Below, piece by piece: positions 57,690-64,000 of a stretch of DNA of 64,000 nt. The first letter of the stretch is position 1. Every line of letters starts with the position of its first letter. The DNA is taken from assembly GCA_951812805.1 (NCBI GenBank), contig CATOSZ010000009.1, forward strand, positions 72,501 to 136,500, read 5' to 3'. Source of the stretch: an uncultured Alphaproteobacteria bacterium (GTDB lineage: Bacteria > Pseudomonadota > Alphaproteobacteria > GCA-2731375). The notes beneath the pieces are model-generated. The model ran no database searches. It was not told the origin of the DNA and was given only the letters and a program-made list of their open reading frames with translations. The translations under genes and the position numbers were made by a program.

Positions 57690-58489
57690 GCAACGAAGGC
57701 TCGATCTGGGGCCGGCCGGACGAAGCGCGTCGCCACGACATGAAACTGCTGGAGCTCGGCCGCGAGACCGGCGATCCACGCCCACGTGCCATGGCACTCT
57801 GGCGCCTCGCCTATCTGCATGGCTTCGCGGGTGACCTGGCGGCGGGCATCGAATACGCCGACGAATCCCTCGCCCTGTCGATCAGCCCGATCGACCGGCT
57901 CTATGCCGAAGCCGCCAGGGCCACCGCCCTCGTTTTCGGCGGCCGGCCGGCGGAGGGCCTCGCCAAACTGGAAGCGATGCGCGACCTCTCCCTGCGGGGC
58001 GAGCTTCGCATGGTCAATTTCCTCGCCGTCGACCTGCCCTACGGCCTCGCCCTGGTCACGACCGGCCGCATGGCGGACGGCGTCGCCTTCATCGAGGCGG
58101 TCCGGGCAAACAGCTTCCAGACCGGCCAGCCGGCCGCGCGAATCTGGGCCGATTATTTTCTCGGCGAGATCTATCTGGAGATGGCGCTTTCGAAGGCGCG
58201 GCCACCGCTCGCCGTGTTGTGGCACAACCTCGGCTTTCTGTTGCGGACGGCGCCGCGCGCCGCGCGCCTCGCGACCGCGAAGTTCAACGACACGATCGAG
58301 GTCGCCCGGGCGCACGACCTGGCGTCGCTGCTCGCCCTCAGCCTGTTCGGCCTCGGCCGGCTCGACGCCGCGGCCAAGCGCGGGCGCGAGGCCAGGGCGA
58401 CATTCGACGAGGCGCGCGGGATCGCGGCGCGGATCGAGGCCGAGGACCTGGCGGGGACCATCGACGCGGCCATTCGCGAACTCGGGTGA
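57690..58489 (+). pseudogene. 3' fragment of a TPR-type (cyclase-associated?) protein
   Basis: About 265 residues of helical TPR repeats without an N-terminus: IWGRPDEARRHDMKLLELG, then PRAMALWRLAYLHGFAGDLA, GIEYADESLALSISPIDRLY and later LLALSLFGLGRLDAAAKRGR. The ATG at 57677 lies in the IS21 terminus, so the normal start was lost by insertion or deletion. The repeat type resembles the tails of large cyclase-AAA-TPR regulators, and no 5' part lies on the other side of the element. Separated by 43 bases from the MBL gene, which may have been its operon partner. Confidence 0.75.
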
Positions 58490-58532
58490 TATATCCGGGC
58501 AACGGCAACCGGAAGAGAGGGAGGGCGAGAGC

Positions 58533-59438
58533 ATGGCGAACCTGACATGGGAGATCGGCGCGGTCCGCATCACTTGCATCGTCGAGCAGGAAGCACTGCG
58601 CCAGCCCCAGTTCGGCTACCGCAACCTGACGACGGAAATGATCCAGGGGCAGGATTGGCTTCGCCCCCACTTCGCGACCGAGGCCGGTGAGTTGAGGAGC
58701 AACATCCAGGCCTTCGTCGTCGAGTCCCAAGGCCGGCGCATCGTCGTCGACACCTGTGTCGGCAACGACAAGAAGCGCGGCAATCCGGCCTGGAACGAGA
58801 TGCAGGTGCCGTTCCTCGAGGACCTGGCGGCGGCCGGCTTCGCACGCGAGAGCATCGATACCGTGCTCTGCACCCATCTGCATGTCGATCATGTCGGCTG
58901 GAACACCATGCTAGTCGACGGCGCGTGGGTGCCAACCTTCCCCAACGCCCGCTATCTCTTCGGACGTGAGGAATGGGCGCACTGGTCGAAGGAAACGGCG
59001 AGCGAGGTCGGCGGCGACATGGACCCCGAAGTGGTCGAGGCGTTGATCGAATGCCCGGCCGTCAACGCCGATTCGATCCGCCCCGTCATCGACGCCGGCC
59101 TGCACGAGCTGGTCGAAATGGACCACCGGGTCACCGAGGAGGTCCGCCTGGAGCCGACGCCCGGCCACACGCCGGGCCACGTCAGCGTCACCATCACCTC
59201 CGGCGGCGCGCGCGCCGTCATCACCGGCGACCTGATGCACCATCCGATCCAATGCGCCTTGCCGCACGTCTCCTCGAAGTTCGACCACGATGTGGCGCAT
59301 GCCCGCGAGACCCGTAAGGCGTTCCTGGAACGCTATGGCGACAGCGACGTGACGGTCATCGGCACCCACTTCGCGGCACCCACCGGCGGACGCCTGGTGA
59401 AAGCCGGCGAGGGCTGGCACCTCTCAGGGGAGGGTTAG
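58533..59438 (+). CDS. Metallo-beta-lactamase-fold hydrolase
   Basis: A 301-aa MBL-fold enzyme without a signal peptide. The metal motif is CTHLHVDHVGWNT (about residues 112-124), further ligands are PTPGHTPGHVSV and ITGDLMHHP, and GTHFAAPTGGRLV closes the site. This type belongs with quorum-quenching lactonases and other small-ester hydrolases (AttM/AiiA-like layout), though the substrate is open. A good site, GAGAGGGAGGGCGAG, precedes the ATG. The frame reaches back into the TPR fragment in another reading, which was ignored. Confidence 0.92.
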   Translation: MANLTWEIGAVRITCIVEQEALRQPQFGYRNLTTEMIQGQDWLRPHFATEAGELRSNIQAFVVESQGRRIVVDTCVGNDKKRGNPAWNEMQVPFLEDLAAAGFARESIDTVLCTHLHVDHVGWNTMLVDGAWVPTFPNARYLFGREEWAHWSKETASEVGGDMDPEVVEALIECPAVNADSIRPVIDAGLHELVEMDHRVTEEVRLEPTPGHTPGHVSVTITSGGARAVITGDLMHHPIQCALPHVSSKFDHDVAHARETRKAFLERYGDSDVTVIGTHFAAPTGGRLVKAGEGWHLSGEG

Positions 59439-59445
59439 AGCCGCG

Positions 59446-59679
59446 TCAGGCGGCGGCGAAGAGGCCGTCGATATCACCGGCAGGGGTCGGATCACTGAAC
59501 AGTTCGGAGAAAGCGTTCGCTGCGGCGCGCGGCGGTGCGACATGGGCGAGCGCGTTGCGCAGGATGGCGTCGGTGCCCTCCGCGCTCAACAACCCGTCGC
59601 TGCGCAGGCGTACCATCAGCTTGCCGATCATCGCCGATGTGCCGGCGCCGATCGGCGGCATCTTCGTGTTTGCGTCCAT
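59446..59679 (-). CDS. Small hypothetical protein (77 aa)
   Basis: A 77-aa protein, MDANTKMPPIGAGTSAMIGK followed by LMVRLRSDGLLSAEGTDAI and a helical tail ending DIDGLFAAA. It has no membrane segment. It starts near GGGATGGGACC; an ATG nine bases upstream is also possible. No function can be given. Between the MBL gene and the VOC gene, its role is unclear and it could be spurious. Confidence 0.5.
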   Translation of the reverse strand: MDANTKMPPIGAGTSAMIGKLMVRLRSDGLLSAEGTDAILRNALAHVAPPRAAANAFSELFSDPTPAGDIDGLFAAA

Positions 59680-59799
59680 CGGTCCCATCCCGCGAATCAC
59701 CCCGATACAGGGTGCGTGACCTGTCTTCCCGAGTCTATCTAAGCGTCGGGAGTTTGCCAATTGGTTAATGCGCGCGTGACTCGAAAACCACAATTCGTT

Positions 59800-60483
59800 T
59801 CAGCGCGCGATCAACCCACCGGTGAGCGTGGCCCGCTCGGAAAGTTCGATCCAGTTTCCGTCCGGATCGCGCACGAAGGAATAGCGCACCACGTCGCCGA
59901 GGGTGCGGGGCGGGCGGCCTTCCGTGCCGCCGCCGGCCAGCACCCGGGCATGCGCAGAATCGCAATCGTCGATCTGCAGCGTAAGATAGCGCAGACCCAA
60001 TCCCGCCAGCGCCCCTACCGCCGGCGCGGCCGGGTCCGCCTCGAGCCAGATCTCGGATTCACCAAGGCGCAGCCGGCCCTCGCCCTTGTCGGCGAAGCCG
60101 AGCGCCTCGACGTAGAAGTCACGGCTGGCGACCGCATCGCGGGCCCGCAAGCGAAGCGCCAGATTACGGATATCCTCCGCGCCCATGGGCACCAGGCGAA
60201 CGGCGTTACCGTCGGGATCGCGAAGCTCGCGCGGCGCGGCCAGGTCGGTGCGCGCGATCACCAGGCCGACCATCCCGCTCGGCGCCGCCGCGGACAGGGA
60301 ATTGCGGGCATGGTTTACCTTGAGGATCGAGCCGTTGCAGTGATGGCGCAGCTGATGCACCCCACCCCCCAGCTTGCCGAGATGGTCGAATTCCAACCCC
60401 ACCTCGCCCTGCCAGAAGTCGAGCTGCGCCTGGCGCCGGTTGGTATAGAGGCCGATGTCGATGGCCGGCTTGGTCACTCGCAT
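59800..60483 (-). CDS. VOC-superfamily (glyoxalase/ring-cleavage dioxygenase-like) protein
   Basis: A 227-aa protein with two vicinal-oxygen-chelate modules: residues about 7-100 (PAIDIGLYTNRRQAQLDFW, HHCNGSILKVNHA) and 108-222 (DFYVEALGF, LTLQIDDCDSAHARVLAGG, SFVRDPDGNWIELSE). The metal ligands expected are partly visible (HH in the first, Glu in WIELSE). It may be an extradiol dioxygenase or an isomerase. The ATG at 60483 begins the homologous part; a much longer frame lies upstream in other genes. Third gene of a minus-strand operon, 17 bases after the DUF3726-like gene. Confidence 0.83.
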   Translation of the reverse strand: MRVTKPAIDIGLYTNRRQAQLDFWQGEVGLEFDHLGKLGGGVHQLRHHCNGSILKVNHARNSLSAAAPSGMVGLVIARTDLAAPRELRDPDGNAVRLVPMGAEDIRNLALRLRARDAVASRDFYVEALGFADKGEGRLRLGESEIWLEADPAAPAVGALAGLGLRYLTLQIDDCDSAHARVLAGGGTEGRPPRTLGDVVRYSFVRDPDGNWIELSERATLTGGLIAR

Positions 60484-60500
60484 GGTCTTGGCCGCCTTCC

Positions 60501-61118
60501 TCAGTCGTCGTCGATCAAACCGGCGCCGGCACCCCGGGCGCGGGACTGCGCGCTCGCAGGAACATGGGTTCGGCGCACGAACTCCTGCAATCGCGCCCAC
60601 GACGCGTCTGCGACCTCGATACCCGCCGCGGCGCGCGCGCCCAGCGTCCCGCGAGCGGCCAGAAGCGGCAGTTCGCCCGCGCCTTCGTCGAAACTCACCG
60701 TCATCTCCCACGCTTCGCGGACGTCGAGGCGATCGGCATACAGGCCCTCCGCGCAAACGCGCGCCACCGTGCCGAGGGACACGACGCCAACGAAGTCGGC
60801 CCGAAGCGCGGCGGGGACGAAATAGATCGCGCCGAGCGCCCGGAAGGGCGGCGGGCCGGGAAACCCGGCGCGGGCGAGGTCGATCACGCTCTCGGCCGCG
60901 AGCGGCGCTGCGAGCGGCCTGGTATCGCTTGGATCGAGGGCGGCATCCCCCGCGGCGAAGGCGGCCAGAGCGGCGGCGAGCGGATCGCACCAGGGCAGGC
61001 CCCAGGCGGCGAGGCGGCGGGCGGCGAGCGCCGCGTCCTCGGCCGCCCCCTCCGGCGCGCCGGCGCCGCGCGCGGCATCGCGGACCTTGCTCTGGACCTC
61101 GTTGAGGGAGAGGCGCAT
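60501..61118 (-). CDS. DUF3726-like protein
   Basis: A 205-aa protein starting MRLSLNEVQSKVRDAARGAG and containing AARRLAAWGLPWCDPL and the beta-rich segment FRALGAIYFVPAALRADFVGV. The N-terminal helix matches what I remember of DUF3726 proteins; the family has no known function. Starts four bases after the stop of the 561-aa gene and ends 17 bases before the VOC gene, so it is the middle gene of an operon. Confidence 0.7.
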   Translation of the reverse strand: MRLSLNEVQSKVRDAARGAGAPEGAAEDAALAARRLAAWGLPWCDPLAAALAAFAAGDAALDPSDTRPLAAPLAAESVIDLARAGFPGPPPFRALGAIYFVPAALRADFVGVVSLGTVARVCAEGLYADRLDVREAWEMTVSFDEGAGELPLLAARGTLGARAAAGIEVADASWARLQEFVRRTHVPASAQSRARGAGAGLIDDD

Positions 61119-61122
61119 CGGC

Positions 61123-62808
61123 TCAGCCTTCCGGCGGGACGGCGAAGGTGGGGGTCTCGGCGCTTTCCGGCGTCAGGCCTTCCGGCGTCGGCGCGCCCTG
61201 GAAGAGGGCGATCCGGGTCCAGCGGTCCGACTTCGGATCGAACTTCGAAGCCCCGAAGAAGGCGAGCTTGCAGCGCAGCATGTCGATGGGGCGCATGTCG
61301 GCGGCGATCAGGTTGTCGCGGATCTCGGCATAGGGGCGATGCGCCGCGCTCTGGACACGGCGAACGATGTGGCGGTGTTCGGGCCGGCGCAGCAGGAAGG
61401 CGGCCACCCGCTCGTCGGCATCCGAACCGTCGAGGGCGTCGGCCAGGGCCCGGACGTCGCGGGCGACATGCAGCGGTCGTTCCCGCTCCGCGCCCGGCTC
61501 CTCGGAACGTTCGCCGAGGCGCGGCTCCAGCTTTTCCTCCGAGACATACCAGAACCGGGCCTGCGCCTCGGGCGCGTCGAAGTCGATATCGAGGGCCCAG
61601 GCGTAGTCGCGCCGCAGCAACGCCCGAAGCGCGCCGAGCATCATCGCGGGCTCGATCGCCGGGGCGTCGTCGCTCGCCATCTCTTCGCCGAGCGTGTCGA
61701 TCAAATCGCCATACGGCTCCAGCATCAGCGCCAGGATCAGCTCCTCGCATTCGAGCCCATGGCCGGCGGCCCGGTCCGCCAGGGCGCCCCACGGGTCGGG
61801 TCCGGCGAGCAACGCCGGCGCCGCCGCCTCGATCTCGGGCAAGGCGGCTTCGAGCTCGGCGATGCGGGCGGCCTGGATCTCGTCGGCCACCCGCCAGGAG
61901 GCGACATGGGCGCGCACCCGGCACAACACGTCCAGGAAGTACGCCACCTCCGCCGCCGCCGCCCGCGGCAGGGCGCGGACCCGGGCGATCGCCGTCTCCC
62001 GCGCGCGGAACCAGTTGTGGATCAAAATCGGATGGCTGTGCAGGAAGGGCGCCATGCCGAGGCCGGTCGCGTTGCCGACGCCGAGATAGCGCCGCCATTC
62101 GGGCGCCAGCGCCGCCGCGCGCGCCCCGCCGCGCGCCTGCGCGCAATGATCCAGCAGGTCGAAGGTAAAGCTGCGGATCAGCCAGACCGTCAGCATCTCC
62201 GCCTGAAAGGGCGGCCGGAACTCGGGCCGGCCCGCGATCCGGTCACGATCCGCCAGACCGAACTTGCCGTTACCGTAGACCGCCGTGGTTCGCATCAAAT
62301 AGCCGACCGAGGCGAGCATTGCAGACGAGGGCTGTCGGCCCTCGGCCAGTTCCGCAACGGCGTGCGCGAACAGGCGGACCGACTTGTTGGCGCGGGAGAT
62401 CACCAGCTCGCTTCCCCGGTAGCGTCCCGCCTCCTGCAGCGGCGCATGCTCCGCCAGATGGACAATGTCCGCGTCGTCCGGCACTCCGTCGAAGAGGGCG
62501 AAGGAGGCGTCCCACTCCTCCGCGATCACCCGGTCCGTGCGCTTTGCGGGATCCAGGTGGCGGGAAAAACAGACCAGGGAATAGCATCGCGCCGGCCCAT
62601 CGATACGGTAGACGGCCGTCCCGTAACCATCGCCGTCCATCTCCCAACGCGGCCGGGTGACGTGCCAGCCTTCGCCCGCCAGCCGGCGCAGCAGAATGCG
62701 AAGAAAGCTCAACCGGGTCGGAAAGGCGGCGCCCATGCGCCTGAGTCGCATGACCTCCGCCGGCGCGCGAAGTATCGGTTCTCCCGGGGGCGGTACCTGC
62801 GTCGTCAT
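61123..62808 (-). CDS. Large uncharacterised protein (561 aa), operon with DUF3726
   Basis: A 561-aa mainly helical protein, apparently cytosolic, with no membrane segment or signal peptide. Recognisable stretches are PTRLSFLRILLRRLAGEGW, FSRHLDPAKRTDRVIAEEWD, MLASVGYLMRTTAVYGNGKF and FRPPFQAEMLTVWLIRSFTF. I do not recognise the family. The tight spacing to the DUF3726-like and VOC genes suggests a common function. It may be an enzyme with a new fold; no catalytic motif is clear. It faces the LysR gene upstream on the same strand at a distance of 59 bases. Confidence 0.8.
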   Translation of the reverse strand: MTTQVPPPGEPILRAPAEVMRLRRMGAAFPTRLSFLRILLRRLAGEGWHVTRPRWEMDGDGYGTAVYRIDGPARCYSLVCFSRHLDPAKRTDRVIAEEWDASFALFDGVPDDADIVHLAEHAPLQEAGRYRGSELVISRANKSVRLFAHAVAELAEGRQPSSAMLASVGYLMRTTAVYGNGKFGLADRDRIAGRPEFRPPFQAEMLTVWLIRSFTFDLLDHCAQARGGARAAALAPEWRRYLGVGNATGLGMAPFLHSHPILIHNWFRARETAIARVRALPRAAAAEVAYFLDVLCRVRAHVASWRVADEIQAARIAELEAALPEIEAAAPALLAGPDPWGALADRAAGHGLECEELILALMLEPYGDLIDTLGEEMASDDAPAIEPAMMLGALRALLRRDYAWALDIDFDAPEAQARFWYVSEEKLEPRLGERSEEPGAERERPLHVARDVRALADALDGSDADERVAAFLLRRPEHRHIVRRVQSAAHRPYAEIRDNLIAADMRPIDMLRCKLAFFGASKFDPKSDRWTRIALFQGAPTPEGLTPESAETPTFAVPPEG

Positions 62809-62867
62809 GTCCCCTCCCTCCGGTACCAGCGGCGTACCCTAATGGCGAAAGGGGGGAATGGAAACGA

Positions 62868-63773
62868 CTAACCGCCGGGGGGCCGCATATAGGCTTCTTC
62901 CTCGATCCGCGTCGCCACATGCGCGCGCAGCCGGTCGACGAAGGCCTCGGCGACGGGCGAACGACTTTCCCCCCGGCGCCCATGAACGCCGACGGGGCGG
63001 AGCAGCGCCTTGCCCGAAATCCTGACCCGGACCAGGTCCGGCTCCTCCCGCGGCAGCGAAAGCTGGGGCAGCAGGGTCACGCCCACATTGCGCCGCACCA
63101 GCGCCAGCAGCGAGGCCATGTTGTGCACCATCAATCGGCTGCCCGCTGCCAGGGCCTGAAATCGCGGGTCTTCCATGCGGGCGGAAGCGCCGTTCGCGAT
63201 CAGGGTCTGGCCGGCGATCTCGTCCCATTCGACGCACTCGCGTGTCGCGAGGGGCGAGGTCCGGCCGCAAACCAGGACGAAACGATCCTCGAACAAGGGC
63301 TCGAAAGTGATGGCCTCGCGCGCCTGGGGTGTGCCGGCGATGGCGACGTCGACCTCGCCGGCGAGCAACGCGCCCTCGATCGAGGTCGTGTCGATATCGC
63401 GGATGTCGAGATGGATCTGCGGATGGGTATCGGTGAAGGCGTCGACCATGCCGGGCAGCAGATAGGCCGCGACCGAGGGCACGCAGGCGATGTCGAGGCG
63501 CCCGATTTCGCCGTCGGCATAGGCGCGGATGTCGTCCACCGCCGCGTCGTAGCGCCGAAGCCCGGCCGCGGCCCGCGCGAAGGTATGCCGGCCGAGCGCG
63601 GTCAAATCGGACTTGCGGTCGCGTTCGAACAGCTTTCCGCCGAGCGCGGCTTCGAGCTGCTTCAACGCCATGGAGACGGCGGAGGGCCCTCGCCCAAGAC
63701 GCCGCGCCGCGGCGGAAATGTTGCCCGCCTCGGCCACGGCAACGAAGGCGCGAAGACTTGTCTGGGTAATCAT
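62868..63773 (-). CDS. LysR-family transcriptional regulator
   Basis: A 301-aa LysR-type regulator. The N-terminal winged helix has LRAFVAVAEAGNISAAARRLG and PSAVSMALKQLEAALGGKLF; the effector domain begins at about residue 92 with GRLDIACVPSVAAYLLPGMV. It likely controls the divergent dipeptidase gene and perhaps the 561-aa operon that follows it on the same strand. A T-N11-A box (TTCAGAATAACTGAA) lies just ahead of its start. Confidence 0.93.
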   Translation of the reverse strand: MITQTSLRAFVAVAEAGNISAAARRLGRGPSAVSMALKQLEAALGGKLFERDRKSDLTALGRHTFARAAAGLRRYDAAVDDIRAYADGEIGRLDIACVPSVAAYLLPGMVDAFTDTHPQIHLDIRDIDTTSIEGALLAGEVDVAIAGTPQAREAITFEPLFEDRFVLVCGRTSPLATRECVEWDEIAGQTLIANGASARMEDPRFQALAAGSRLMVHNMASLLALVRRNVGVTLLPQLSLPREEPDLVRVRISGKALLRPVGVHGRRGESRSPVAEAFVDRLRAHVATRIEEEAYMRPPGG

Positions 63774-63785
63774 GGATTCTCCGAT

Positions 63786-63800
63786 TTCAGAATAACTGAA
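63786..63800 (+). promoter_or_regulatory. Candidate LysR operator TTCAG-N5-CTGAA
   Basis: A perfect 5-bp inverted repeat with a T-N11-A core in the 124-base divergent gap between the LysR gene and the dipeptidase gene. Its place close to the regulator start suggests autoregulation. A second inverted pair, AACAGG and CCTGTT (63829-63859), lies nearer to the dipeptidase. Confidence 0.5.
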
Positions 63801-63897
63801 TTACGTTACAGAAATTTTAATTTGAATGAAACAGGTCCCCGCGGCTATGAACGCCTGTTGCCATAATGAAGGGTGGGGACAACAGGCGTGTTTTTCA

Positions 63898-64000
63898 TCG
63901 ACTGCCTGCAATACAGCGCGTGGTCCGAAACGATCTTCCGCCAGATGAACGCGGGAGGCGTCGTCGCCGTCCACGCCACCATCGCCTATCACGAGAGCTT
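63898..64000 (+). CDS. Membrane dipeptidase-like (peptidase M19) protein, 5' end only
   Basis: The first 34 codons of a gene that runs out of the window. It starts with GTG after GGTGGGGAC and reads VFFIDCLQYSAWSETIFRQM, then NAGGVVAVHATIAYHES. The pattern Q-x-x-x-W-S, F-x-x-M-x-A-G-G and A-V-H-x-T-I-A-Y-H-E is that of M19 renal-dipeptidase relatives. These zinc enzymes hydrolyse dipeptides including D-residues. Divergent from the LysR gene, which is its probable regulator. Confidence 0.7.

Noticed and set aside
57786..58532. N-terminal extension of the MBL gene through the TPR fragment
   Set aside because: The composition is that of a shadow frame; the MBL fold begins at the ATG at 58533, which has a good ribosome binding site.

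Overview
The window is high-GC DNA from an alphaproteobacterium, most likely of the Rhodospirillales type. The signs are a 23S-5S-tRNA-fMet rRNA operon tail, the histone-deacetylase-like / xseB / ispA / dxs / tlyA / RNA-methyltransferase run, many CaiB, SDR, LLM-flavin and amidase genes, and several alphaproteobacterial insertion sequences. The species cannot be named from sequence reading alone.

Layout. 1-2681: 3' part of a 23S rRNA gene, 5S rRNA and initiator tRNA-Met. 2815-6901: two complete insertion sequences placed one after the other downstream of the rRNA operon. One is an IS66-family element with an 8-bp target duplication, the other an ISNCY/IS4-like element with a 9-bp duplication. 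7105-7700: a small conserved-looking protein and a tRNA-like 3' half. 7701-43431: a long catabolic/accessory region. It contains a CaiB-type CoA-transferase, medium-chain dehydrogenases, a class V aminotransferase, a hydratase, SDRs, two amidases, two PuuE-like deacetylases, LLM flavoenzymes, an ATP-grasp ligase, two adenylate cyclase/TolB/TPR proteins around an enolase-superfamily enzyme, an N-acyl-D-amino-acid deacylase with a D-glutamate-cyclase-like protein, a D-amino-acid dehydrogenase-like flavoprotein, an isochorismatase-fold hydrolase, a 2-oxoglutarate oxygenase, transporters and an accessory FtsH. 43469-45020: an intact IS1182-family element in CTAG. 45404-45586: a 175-bp palindromic MITE, also in CTAG. 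45617-52635: a housekeeping isoprenoid/DNA/RNA-modification block. 52664-54604: a TauD-type dioxygenase and an SDR. 54714-57689: an IS21-family element with a mosaic right side, including the remnant of another transposase. 57690-58489: a TPR protein truncated by this element. 58533-64000: an MBL hydrolase, a three-gene operon of poorly known function (561-aa protein, DUF3726-like, VOC protein), and a LysR regulator divergent from a membrane-dipeptidase gene that runs off the window.

How it fits together. The accessory region reads as dispersed short operons for breaking amide, cyclic amide/ureide and D-amino-acid compounds. The best supported functional link is the adjacent pair N-acyl-D-amino-acid deacylase / DUF4392 D-glutamate cyclase, facing a D-amino-acid dehydrogenase-like gene. 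The least explained items are a secreted three-repeat protein (17087-19390), the palindromic CTAG-flanked MITE, the DUF3726 operon, and a hairpin motif found three times around the IS66 and ISNCY insertions.
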